Shown here: piece after piece, positions 9,415-17,317 of the stretch | Position numbering within the stretch: position 1 is the stretch's first letter | Layout of the letters: each line of letters starts with the position of its first letter | Source: Bauldia sp. | GTDB taxonomy: Bacteria > Pseudomonadota > Alphaproteobacteria > Rhizobiales > Kaistiaceae | Direction: 5' to 3' | NCBI GenBank assembly: GCA_020849325.1 | Contig: JADLGL010000092.1 | Coordinates: 47,117-111,116, forward strand | Length of the DNA stretch: 64,000 bases | Made by a program: the position numbers and the translations under genes | The notes under the pieces: model-generated | What the model saw: the letters and a program-made list of their open reading frames with translations, nothing else | Told to the model about the DNA's origin: nothing | Database searches by the model: none

Positions 9415-10305
9415 ATGATCCGTGAGCGCATTCTCACCGCGCGGCCCGGCGTCCCGTTCGCGCTGGCTTTCATCGTCCTGCATCTCGTCGGCATTGCGGC
9501 CGTTGCCGTCGGCATTTCGTCGATGATCGATTCCTCGTCCGAGAACTGGACGCTGGTCATCGTCGGCGTGGTCATCAACGTTCTCGTCGCGCCGCTGTGG
9601 ATCGGCTTCTTCATGGTGGCGCCGAACGAGGTGAAGGTGTTGCAGCTCTTCGGCTCGTATGCCGGCACCGTCCGCGATCCCGGCCTGAAGTGGGCGAACA
9701 TCTTCTTCCAGAAGACCAAGGTTTCGACCCGCATCCGGAACTTCGATTCCGACCGGCTGAAGGTGAACGACCTCGGCGGCAGCCCGATCGAGATCGGGGC
9801 GGTCATCGTGTGGCAGGTCGTCGACACGGCCGAGGCGGTGTTCGAGGTCGACGATTACGAGAACTTCGTCCGCATCCAGTCGGAAGCGGCGCTCCGCGGG
9901 CTCGCCGGCCGCTACTTCTACGACCTCGGCGACGACGTCGAAGGCGTCGCGCTTCGCGGCCATACCGACGAGGTCGGCGAGCAGCTGGTGCAGGACGTCC
10001 AGGCGCGGCTCGACAAGGCGGGCGTGAAGGTGATCGAGGCCCGCATCAGCCACCTCGCCTATGCCCCGGAGATCGCCGGCGCGATGCTCCAGCGGCAGCA
10101 GGCAGGCGCGATCATCGCGGCACGGCGGCGGATCGTCGACGGCGCGGTCGGGATGGTCGAGATGGCGCTCGCCCAGCTCTCCGAGCGCGGCGTGGTCCAG
10201 CTCGACGAGGAGAAGAAGGCGCAGATGGTCTCGAACCTCCTCGTCGTCCTCACCTCCGAGAAGCAGACGACGCCCGTCATCAATGCCGGCACGCTCTACG
10301 GCTGA
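9415..10305 (+). CDS. SPFH/band 7 domain membrane protein
   Basis: The 296-residue protein has two hydrophobic segments (about residues 15-38 and 43-66) and then an SPFH/prohibitin domain: [15 protein letters not shown] opens the domain, then GLKWANIFF and a helical region ending with the GAxxAAR..I.GA segment. SPFH proteins oligomerise on membranes and organise microdomains; the partner here is unknown. It starts at ATG 9415 after AGAGGAGA. The Arc-like gene begins 6 bases after its stop, so both are one transcript. This SPFH-Arc gene pair recurs in other bacteria in my recollection. Confidence 0.9.
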   Translation: MIRERILTARPGVPFALAFIVLHLVGIAAVAVGISSMIDSSSENWTLVIVGVVINVLVAPLWIGFFMVAPNEVKVLQLFGSYAGTVRDPGLKWANIFFQKTKVSTRIRNFDSDRLKVNDLGGSPIEIGAVIVWQVVDTAEAVFEVDDYENFVRIQSEAALRGLAGRYFYDLGDDVEGVALRGHTDEVGEQLVQDVQARLDKAGVKVIEARISHLAYAPEIAGAMLQRQQAGAIIAARRRIVDGAVGMVEMALAQLSERGVVQLDEEKKAQMVSNLLVVLTSEKQTTPVINAGTLYG

Positions 10306-10311
10306 TGCCCG

Positions 10312-10494
10312 GTGGTGGAACGGAAAGCCTTCCCGCTCCGCATCGCGAAAGACGTCTTCGACGCGATGCAGCGCTGGGCCGATGACGATCTCCGCAGCGT
10401 CAACGCCCAGATCGAGTTCGTCCTTCGGGACGCGCTCAACCGGCGGGGCCGGCTCAAACCGAAGAAGGAAGACGGAAACGACGACGGCGCCTGA
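10312..10494 (+). CDS. Arc-family ribbon-helix-helix DNA-binding protein
   Basis: The 60-residue basic protein starts at GTG 10312 (an adjacent GTG at 10315 is also possible). Its sequence VERKAFPLRI, followed by helices DVFDAMQRWAD and SVNAQIEFVLRDAL, fits the ribbon-helix-helix fold of Arc-like repressors (strand with alternating polar residues, NAQIEFVLR in helix B). It probably represses its own operon through the TGATATCA site. The stop codon lies in the loop of a strong hairpin. Confidence 0.8.
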   Translation: MVERKAFPLRIAKDVFDAMQRWADDDLRSVNAQIEFVLRDALNRRGRLKPKKEDGNDDGA

Positions 10495-10506
10495 GGGCGC
10501 CGTCGT
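10481..10506 (+). terminator. hairpin containing the stop codon of the Arc-like gene
   Basis: A perfect 11-bp stem ACGACGGCGCC / GGCGCCGTCGT with loop TGAG carries the TGA stop itself. There is no T-run after it, so it may protect the transcript or act as a Rho-assisted terminator. Confidence 0.5.
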
Positions 10507-10643
10507 GCATTCCCACGGACCGGGCGGCGACCGGGTCCGGACTGATGCCGTGGCACCATCGCCATCTCGAGCCTCCCCCTTGCGGTGGTACCTCCACGCG
10601 AGTCGCGCGAGGAGGAGGTTCAGTGCCGAATGGAGCTTCGATC

Positions 10644-11822
10644 CTACGGCTTCGTGTCGGGCTTCGCCTGGCGGGTGTTGGGGCCCGGCATCATCGGGGC
10701 GGGGCCTCCATCCGGACCGGGCGTGACCCAGCCACCGGTGCCACCGCCGCCGCGATCCGCGTCGGGTGCCACCCAGCCGCCGGTGCCGCCGCCGGACCGG
10801 TCACCGCCGCCTGCACCACCGCCCGGCGCCGGCGCGGGCAGGATCGTGATGTTGGGGCCCGCGCCCGGCGGATAGATCGTCCAGCCGCCGCCGGGCATGC
10901 CGTTGCCGGGCATGGTCTGCCAGCCCGGCATCGCGTCGCCGGGCATTCCGGGCATTCCCGGGAAGCCGGGGCCGTAGAAGAAGAACGGCATTCCGCCCAT
11001 CCCCATTCCGGGCATTCCCATGCCGTCCATTCCCATTCCGGGCAGGCCGTAGCCGGGCATGCCGTAGCCGGGCATTCCCATGCCGCCGGGCATGCCCTGC
11101 CCATGGCCGCGGCCCTCGCCGGCGCCGGGCGTCATGTAGAAATGCAGGAACCCGCCGGGAAAGCGGAAGAAGAACGTGCCGCCGCCATTGCCGTCGCGGT
11201 CGTAGTGGCCGCCCCAGTTCTGGCCGTCGCCGCCGCGGTATTCGAAATGGCCGTCGCGGCCGTCATTGCCGCCGCCATTGCCGTTGCCGCGGCGGTCGCC
11301 ATCACCATTGCCGCCCCCGCCATAGCCGGTGCCGCCGCGCTCGCCGGCCGTCGCGGCAGCCCGCTCGTCGCGGGTCTCGGCAGCGGCAGCGGCGAGGTTC
11401 TCCGCCGCGATCGTGCGGTCGGTGCCGTCGAGGATGCCGTCGGCGTTCTGGTCGAGGAGGAGGAACACGCCCTCCCAGCCGGCGGCGAATTCCTCCGGCG
11501 TCAGGCGGCCGTCGCCATTGGCGTCCATGGTGTGGAACTGGCCCGTCAGGATCGCCATGATCTCCGCCCTCGGGCCGGTGCCGTCGACCGCCGGCATCAT
11601 CATCCGGCCGCCGTCGGCGGGACCGGCCGCGGGTTCGGCCGGCGCTGCCGGAACGGGTGCCGCCGGAACGGGTGCGTCGGCAGGCGGTGCGGCCGGGGCG
11701 AGCGCCGGCGCTTCGGCGGCCGGCGGTGTCGTCGGGGCGGGCTGGGCGAAAGCGGAACCGGCCGAGAGGCCAAAGCCGCCGGCGATGGCGATCGCCGCGC
11801 AGGAAACCGAGCGAATCCTCAT
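10644..11822 (-). CDS. secreted EF-hand protein with Met-Pro-Gly-rich tail
   Basis: The 392-residue protein has a signal peptide (cleavage near SAFAQP), an Ala/Pro linker, and two EF-hand calcium loops: DANGDGRLTPEE and a second DQNADGILDGTD. It continues into Gly/Asn/Asp-rich low complexity and a tail with many MPG and MGM units, FFFRFPGGFLHF, and a Gly-rich C-terminus. Calcium binding in the periplasm or outside the cell is inferred from the EF loops; the tail function is unknown. ATG 11822 follows AGGGAGAAG. It is divergently transcribed from the two-component system 200 bases away, which makes it a likely target of that system. Confidence 0.8.
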   Translation of the reverse strand: MRIRSVSCAAIAIAGGFGLSAGSAFAQPAPTTPPAAEAPALAPAAPPADAPVPAAPVPAAPAEPAAGPADGGRMMMPAVDGTGPRAEIMAILTGQFHTMDANGDGRLTPEEFAAGWEGVFLLLDQNADGILDGTDRTIAAENLAAAAAETRDERAAATAGERGGTGYGGGGNGDGDRRGNGNGGGNDGRDGHFEYRGGDGQNWGGHYDRDGNGGGTFFFRFPGGFLHFYMTPGAGEGRGHGQGMPGGMGMPGYGMPGYGLPGMGMDGMGMPGMGMGGMPFFFYGPGFPGMPGMPGDAMPGWQTMPGNGMPGGGWTIYPPGAGPNITILPAPAPGGGAGGGDRSGGGTGGWVAPDADRGGGGTGGWVTPGPDGGPAPMMPGPNTRQAKPDTKP

Positions 11823-11938
11823 GGTTCTTCTCCCTCTGCCCGCGCGCCGCGGGCGCATGAAGACACTATCCGCCCGCATGCCGGCAGAATTTGGCGGCTC
11901 ACACGATGTTGTACGGCGCTGTCTCGCCGCCCATCGCT

Positions 11939-11954
11939 GATACAATTGGATACA
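11939..11954 (+). promoter_or_regulatory. tandem GATACA direct repeat, candidate response-regulator box
   Basis: GATACA-ATTG-GATACA has a 10-base period, one helical turn, as expected for head-to-tail binding by OmpR/PhoB-family dimers. It lies 70-85 bases before the response-regulator ATG and inside the divergent intergenic region shared with the EF-hand gene. Confidence 0.5.
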
Positions 11955-12023
11955 CTTTCGGACGGACTCGGCCCGCGGCGACCCCACATAGTCGCCGCAC
12001 CACCGCATCGGAACCGAAGGCCC

Positions 12024-12764
12024 ATGGAGCCCTCCCCCCACATCCTCGTCGTCGACGATTCCGCCGACATCCGCGAGCCGCTGGCAAAATACCTGTCGCG
12101 GAAAGGCCTCCGTGTCTCGACCGCTTCGGGCGGCGTCGAGATGAAGCGCCTCCTCAAGGCGAGCGCCTTCGACCTCGTCGTCCTCGACATCATGATGCCG
12201 GGCGAGGACGGGCTCACCCTCTGCCGCTTCCTCCGCGAGACCAGCGAGACTCCGGTGATCCTCCTCACCGCGATGGTCGACGAGACCGACCGCGTCGTCG
12301 GGCTTGAGATCGGCGCGGACGATTACGTCTCGAAGCCGTTCAGCCCGCGCGAACTCCTGGCCCGCATCCGTGCCGTCCTTCGCCGTTCGCGCTCGGTGCC
12401 GGCGACGCGGGACGCCGCGCCCGCGAAACGCTACCGCTTCCTCACCTGGGAGCTCGACGGGCTGCGGCGCGAGCTGATCGGCAGCGACGCCGTAGCAGTG
12501 CCGCTCAGCACCGCGGAGTTCCGGCTGCTGACGGTGTTCCTGCAGCGGCCGCAGATGGTGCTGTCGCGCGAGCAACTCCTCGACCTCACGGCCGGACGGT
12601 CGCTCGAGCCGTTCGAGCGTTCGATCGACAACCAGGTGAGCCGCCTTCGCAAGAAGATCGAGCCGGACCCGAAGAACCCGACCATCATCAAGACGGTCTG
12701 GGGCGGCGGCTACGTGCTCGCTGCCCAGGTCACCGAGGCGGCGCCCACCGGGGCGCCGCCATGA
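12024..12764 (+). CDS. OmpR/PhoB-family response regulator
   Basis: The 246-residue protein has a receiver domain (residues 5-120: acidic pair Asp11/Asp12, phospho-acceptor Asp55 in VLDIMMPG, Lys near 105 in YVSKPFSP) and a C-terminal winged-helix DNA-binding domain with TAEFRLL, SREQLLD and the terminal hairpin KTVWGGGYVL. It would activate or repress genes on phosphorylation by the kinase encoded next. The kinase start overlaps its stop by 4 bases. The tandem GATACA site upstream suggests autoregulation and control of the EF-hand gene. Confidence 0.93.
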   Translation: MEPSPHILVVDDSADIREPLAKYLSRKGLRVSTASGGVEMKRLLKASAFDLVVLDIMMPGEDGLTLCRFLRETSETPVILLTAMVDETDRVVGLEIGADDYVSKPFSPRELLARIRAVLRRSRSVPATRDAAPAKRYRFLTWELDGLRRELIGSDAVAVPLSTAEFRLLTVFLQRPQMVLSREQLLDLTAGRSLEPFERSIDNQVSRLRKKIEPDPKNPTIIKTVWGGGYVLAAQVTEAAPTGAPP

Positions 12765-14227
12765 GGCTGCTGCCGCGCACCCTCGGCGGCCAGCTCACCG
12801 CCCTCCTCCTCCTCGCGCTCGCCGCCTCGCAGATCGTCGCGCTCTCGATCCTGTCGAGCGAGCGGGCGCAGGCGCTCCGTGAAGCCGATCGCGCCGGCCT
12901 CATCGAGAACGCCGCCTCGGTCCTGCGTGTCCTCCGTCTCGCCGCGCCCGAGAACCGCGCCGCGCTCGCCGCTGCCGCGAGTTCGCCGCGCGTCCGGCTG
13001 TGGATCACCGACACGAGCGTCGTCACCACCGAGGCGACCGACCTTCCCGCCAACGGCCAGTTCACGCGCATCCTCGGCGACCTGCCGGAGCCGGCCCGCT
13101 TCCAGGTCGTGCGCGATGCCGTGCCGGGCGTGCCGGTGCAGGGCGGCACGCAGGCGATACGGGTCCAGGCGGACGGCACCACGGCCGTCATCGATACGCG
13201 GTCCGAGACGGTCCGGCCGGCGATCGGTCCCGGCAACGGCTTCGACCGCTTCATGCCGTTCCGGAACGGCGCCTACGACATCCTCCTCTCGGTGCCGTTC
13301 GCGGACGGCGGCTGGCTCAACGCGCAGACCGAGATCCGCGCCGAGCCGATCACCTGGGCTTGGGCATCGACGATATCGACCGCGGCGATGGCGCTGGCGA
13401 TCCTCGCGATCGTCGCCTTCACGGCGCGCCGGGCGACCAAGCCGCTCCGGGCGCTCGCGACGCGGGCCGATTCCCTCGGCCGTGGCACGCCCGAGCCGCC
13501 GCTCGCCGAGGTCGGGCCGGACGAGGTGCGGCGCGTGACCGTCGCCTTCAACCGGATGCAGGACCGGCTGAGCCGGTTCGTCTCGGACCGGACGCGGATG
13601 CTCGCCGCGATCGGCCACGACCTCCGCACGCCGATCACCTCGCTCCGCCTCCGCGCCGAACTCCTCGACGACGACGACAACAAGGCGAAGATGCTGGCGA
13701 CGCTCGAGGAGATGCAGCGGATGATCGAGGCGACGCTTTCCTTCGCCCGCGACGAGGCGGGGGCCGAGGCGCCGCGCTCGGTGGACCTCTCGGCGCTCCT
13801 CTCCACCATCGTCGACGACCATGCCGACGCCGGCCAGGACGTGGCGTTCGCGGATGCGCCGCGGCTCGTCTATCCCTGCCGGCCGGTCGCCCTTCGCCGG
13901 GCGGTGTCGAACCTGATCACCAATGCCGTGCAGTATGGCGAGCGCGCCAGCGTGACGCTCGAAGACGGGGCGCACGGGCCGGTCATCGCTGTCGAGGACG
14001 ACGGACCCGGCATACCGCCCGAGCAGATGGACGAGGTGTTCCAGCCCTTCGTCCGGCTCGAGAGTTCCCGCAGCCGCGATACCGGCGGCGTCGGCCTCGG
14101 CCTCTCGATCGCGCGGTCGATCATCCTCGCCCATGGCGGCGAGCTCCGGATCATGAACCGCGCCGGAAAGGGCCTCCGGGCGGAGATCCATCTCCCGCGC
14201 GCCGACGCGCACGCCCGCCACGACTGA
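12761..14227 (+). CDS. membrane sensor histidine kinase
   Basis: The 488-residue EnvZ/RstB-like kinase has a TM segment at about 11-31, a periplasmic sensor region of about 165 residues, a second TM at 198-221, a HAMP domain, a HisKA domain with phospho-acceptor His286 (IGHDLRTPITSLR), and an HATPase with N box SNLITNAVQYG, G1 DDGPGIP and G2 GVGLGLSIA. It phosphorylates the response regulator encoded immediately upstream. The signal sensed cannot be deduced. ATG 12761 overlaps the regulator stop (ATGA). Confidence 0.93.
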   Translation: MRLLPRTLGGQLTALLLLALAASQIVALSILSSERAQALREADRAGLIENAASVLRVLRLAAPENRAALAAAASSPRVRLWITDTSVVTTEATDLPANGQFTRILGDLPEPARFQVVRDAVPGVPVQGGTQAIRVQADGTTAVIDTRSETVRPAIGPGNGFDRFMPFRNGAYDILLSVPFADGGWLNAQTEIRAEPITWAWASTISTAAMALAILAIVAFTARRATKPLRALATRADSLGRGTPEPPLAEVGPDEVRRVTVAFNRMQDRLSRFVSDRTRMLAAIGHDLRTPITSLRLRAELLDDDDNKAKMLATLEEMQRMIEATLSFARDEAGAEAPRSVDLSALLSTIVDDHADAGQDVAFADAPRLVYPCRPVALRRAVSNLITNAVQYGERASVTLEDGAHGPVIAVEDDGPGIPPEQMDEVFQPFVRLESSRSRDTGGVGLGLSIARSIILAHGGELRIMNRAGKGLRAEIHLPRADAHARHD

Positions 14228-14365
14228 GACCCCCGCGCCGCGGGCCGGCCGCCCCCGCCCGTTGGTAATGCGTTGCCCTTCCGCCGGAGGGGGACTAAGG
14301 AAATCGCTCCCTTCCACGCCGGAGGCTTCGCGAGCCTCGCGTCCCTTCACCGTTCGAAGGTTGTG

Positions 14366-16306
14366 TTGACCGCCGAGACGTCGAGCCCCGCACGCCACGC
14401 CGAACCGGCCGGACCGCTGTTCGACGGACCTGTCCTGGTGACGGGTGCGACGGGCTTCCTCGGCCAGTACGTCGTGCGAAAGCTCCTGGCGCTGCGACAG
14501 CCGGTCATCGCCACGGGCCGCAATCTCAGGATCGGCCTCGCCCTCCAGGCCGAAGGCGCCGACTTCCGGCCCGTCGACCTCACCGACCTTCCGGGCCTCG
14601 GCACCGCGATGGCCGGCGTCGCCGCCGTGGTCCACGCCGGCGCCCTCTCCTCCGCCTGGGGCAAGGAGAGCGAGTTCCACGCGACAAATGTCGGCGGGAC
14701 AGAAAACGTGATTGCGGCGGCGCTCGCCGCGGGCGTGAAGCGGATAGTCTACGTCTCGTCGCCGAGCGTCATGACCCGGCACGCCGAACAGTTGAATCTG
14801 CGGGAAAGCGATCCGCTCCCGGATGAGCACGTGTCCGTCTACTCGCTGACCAAGAGGCTGGGGGAAGACCGCGTGCGCGCCGCGTCGGGCCGGATCGAGA
14901 CCGTGATACTCCGCCCGAAGGCAATCTACGGGGTCGGCGACACCGCCATCTTCCCGCGCCTCCTCAAGGCGGCGCAGAAGGGCCGGCTGCCGATCATCGG
15001 CGACGGCAACACCGTCACCAATCTCACGCATGTCAGCGACGTGGTCGAGGCGATCCTCCTCGCGCTCACCACCACGAAGGGCGTCGGCAAGGCCTACGTC
15101 ATCACCGGCGGCGAGGACGTCCGCATCTGGGACGTCATCAAGGACATCATCGCGCGGAGCGGCTTCAAGGCGCCGTCGCGGAAACTGCCGCTCGGCCGCG
15201 CCATGCGCGCCGCGACAGTCCTCGAAGCGGCGTGGAAGCGGCTCCACCTTCCCGGCGAGCCGCCGCTGACGAAATACACCGCCGGCATTCTCGGCCTGTC
15301 GCAGACCTACGACATATCGGCCGCCCGGCGCGACCTCGGCTACGCGCCGAAAATGCCGATCGCCCGCGGCGTCGAGGAGAGCTTTGCCGCGGGCCTTGCG
15401 GCGCTCCGCGGCGAGGGCAAGGCCGCGACCCGCGAGACCGCCGTGGCGAAGCCGCCGCGGCCGGTCGCGGTGCGGATCATGAATTCGGGCCACGTCCGGG
15501 TGCGCCCCATCGTCTTCTTCCCCAACACCCGCAGCCTTCGCCCGGTGACGGTGCCGGCGACCTTCGCGCTGATCGAGCACCCCGAGGAGGGGCACGTCCT
15601 CTGGGATACGGGCTACGCGCCGCGCTACTACGAAGCGACGCGGCGCTTCCCGTGGCGGATCATGCGCTACGCGACGCCGGCGACGATCCCGCACGAATTG
15701 TCGGCGGTGAGCCAGCTCGGCGCGATGGGCATCCGGCCCGAAGACGTCGGCCAGATCGTCCTGTCCCATTTCGACCCCGACCATTTCGGCGGCCTCCAGG
15801 ATTTCCCGAAGGCGCGCGTCATCACCCACTGGCGCGGCTGGGAGGCGGCGCGATCGGTGCGCGGGCTGAAGGCCGTGAAGGCGCGTATCCTGCCGGGGCA
15901 CCTTCCGGACGACCTCGCGGGCCGCCTTCGTCTCCTGCCCGATTTCGACGGTCCGGCGATCTCGGTTTTCGACCGGAGCCTCGACCTTTTCGGCGACGGA
16001 TCGATGCGGCTCGTTGACCTGCCGGGCCACGCGCCGGGCCAATTCGGCGCCTTCGTCCGCAGAAAGAGCGACGATACGGACCTTTTCCTTGCGGCGGATG
16101 GCTGCTGGAACCTTGCCGCTATCGAGGCGAACGGCTACCGAGGGGGCGCTCATCGCTGGCTGGCGGTGGACAAGACGGTTCAGGATGCAACGACTGAGAA
16201 GCTGCGGCGGATGCACCGGGAATGGCCGGAGCTCCGCATCGTTCCGGCACACTGCCCGCGTGCCTGGAGCGAAGTCGGCGAGGCCGAGGAGAACGTGACC
16301 GCATGA
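14366..16306 (+). CDS. OleD-like NAD(P)-dependent reductase fused to an MBL-fold hydrolase
   Basis: One continuous frame encodes two enzymes. Residues about 20-350 are an extended SDR/3-beta-HSD domain: VTGATGFLG nucleotide motif, catalytic Tyr159 and Lys163 in YSLTK, ending with the RDLGYAPK segment usual for this family. In olefin biosynthesis OleD reduces a 2-alkyl-3-ketoacid to the 3-hydroxy acid. Residues about 369-646 are a metallo-beta-lactamase fold with HFDPDHFGG (His468-His473), a second-site GHAPGQFG and FLAADGCW. The usual HxHxDH reads HxDxDH here. The start is uncertain: no ATG is suitable; TTG 14366 follows GAAGG, and the frame is open from TTG 14273. It overlaps the next gene by 4 bases. 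The role of the hydrolase domain is unknown. Confidence 0.82.
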   Translation: MTAETSSPARHAEPAGPLFDGPVLVTGATGFLGQYVVRKLLALRQPVIATGRNLRIGLALQAEGADFRPVDLTDLPGLGTAMAGVAAVVHAGALSSAWGKESEFHATNVGGTENVIAAALAAGVKRIVYVSSPSVMTRHAEQLNLRESDPLPDEHVSVYSLTKRLGEDRVRAASGRIETVILRPKAIYGVGDTAIFPRLLKAAQKGRLPIIGDGNTVTNLTHVSDVVEAILLALTTTKGVGKAYVITGGEDVRIWDVIKDIIARSGFKAPSRKLPLGRAMRAATVLEAAWKRLHLPGEPPLTKYTAGILGLSQTYDISAARRDLGYAPKMPIARGVEESFAAGLAALRGEGKAATRETAVAKPPRPVAVRIMNSGHVRVRPIVFFPNTRSLRPVTVPATFALIEHPEEGHVLWDTGYAPRYYEATRRFPWRIMRYATPATIPHELSAVSQLGAMGIRPEDVGQIVLSHFDPDHFGGLQDFPKARVITHWRGWEAARSVRGLKAVKARILPGHLPDDLAGRLRLLPDFDGPAISVFDRSLDLFGDGSMRLVDLPGHAPGQFGAFVRRKSDDTDLFLAADGCWNLAAIEANGYRGGAHRWLAVDKTVQDATTEKLRRMHREWPELRIVPAHCPRAWSEVGEAEENVTA

Positions 16307-17295
16307 GCCTGCCGCTGAAGATTCTAGGCGTCGGCCGCTACCTTCCCAAGCGCGTCGTCACCAGTGCGGAAGTGGAACGGCTTTGCGGCATCAAGCCGGG
16401 CTGGATCGAGCGCCATACGGGCGTGAAGGAACGCCGCTGGGTCGGGCCGGGCGAAACCAATTCCATCATGGGCGCGGCGGCGGCGCGCGAAGCGATCGCC
16501 GATTCCGGCCTGCGGCTCGAAGACATCGACCTCATCCTCTGCGCGTCCGGCACGCCGGAGCAGACGATCCCCGACAATTCGGCGCTGATCCAGCGCGAAC
16601 TCGGCCTCGGCAATTCCGGCGTCTCGTGCATGTCCGTGCACGTCACCTGCCTCAGCTTCCTCCTCGCGCTCGACCTCGCGTCGAACCTCCTCGCTACCGG
16701 GCGCTACCGCAACATCCTCATCGTCTCGTCCGACATCGCATCGGTCGCGCTCAATTTCCGCGATCCGGAGAGCTCGGCGCTGTTCGGCGACGTCGCCGCG
16801 GCCTGCGTGGTGACCCGCACGCCGCCCGGCGAGAAGAGCGAAGTGAAGATCGCCCGCTTCGAGACCTACTCGATCGGCGCCCACCTCACCGAAATCCGCG
16901 GCGGCGGCTCGCGCCTCCACCCGTCCAATCCGGCGACGCAGCCGGAGGACAATCTGTTCTCGATGGCCGGACCGAAAGTCTACCGTCTCGCCCGCCAGCA
17001 CCAGGACGATTTCCTCGAGCGGCTGCGGCCGGGGCTCTCCCAGTCGCCGGGGACGATCAAGACCGTCCTCCCGCATCAGGCCAGCCTCCTCGCCCTGCGC
17101 GCCCTCCGCCGCAACGGCATCGACGACGACCAGGTCGTCATCACGCTCGACCGGTTCGGCAATTGCGTCGCGAGTTCGTTGCCGCTGACGCTCTACGAGG
17201 CGGTCAAGACCGGCCGTCTCACACGCGGCGACGAGACGCTGATCTGCGGCACCGGCGCGGGACTCACCCTCGGCGGCATGATCATCACCTATTGA
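16303..17295 (+). CDS. FabH/OleA-like thiolase-fold condensing enzyme
   Basis: The 330-residue protein is a ketoacyl-synthase III relative with the Cys116-His-Asn triad (VTCLSF, LPHQAS, RFGNCVASS). By position between an OleD-like and an OleC-like gene it is the probable OleA counterpart, joining two acyl-CoA/ACP chains to a 2-alkyl-3-keto acid. The Glu reported as general base in Xanthomonas OleA is not evident at the equivalent place (the segment reads TPEQTIPDNS), so a different nucleophile or a FabH-like reaction remains possible. The ATG overlaps the upstream stop. Confidence 0.82.
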   Translation: MSLPLKILGVGRYLPKRVVTSAEVERLCGIKPGWIERHTGVKERRWVGPGETNSIMGAAAAREAIADSGLRLEDIDLILCASGTPEQTIPDNSALIQRELGLGNSGVSCMSVHVTCLSFLLALDLASNLLATGRYRNILIVSSDIASVALNFRDPESSALFGDVAAACVVTRTPPGEKSEVKIARFETYSIGAHLTEIRGGGSRLHPSNPATQPEDNLFSMAGPKVYRLARQHQDDFLERLRPGLSQSPGTIKTVLPHQASLLALRALRRNGIDDDQVVITLDRFGNCVASSLPLTLYEAVKTGRLTRGDETLICGTGAGLTLGGMIITY

Positions 17296-17317
17296 TGACG
17301 GCCAGCGGCCCGTCCCG

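Noticed and set aside
10884..11100. Tandem DNA repeat of about 12-18 bases
   Set aside because: The repeats are the codons for the MPG/MGM units of the EF-hand protein tail, so they are protein repeats, not a CRISPR or separate DNA element.
12710..16252. Long minus-strand open frame opposite the kinase and OleD genes
   Set aside because: The composition is Arg/Asp/Val-biased with no domain; the plus strand carries clear kinase and reductase motifs.
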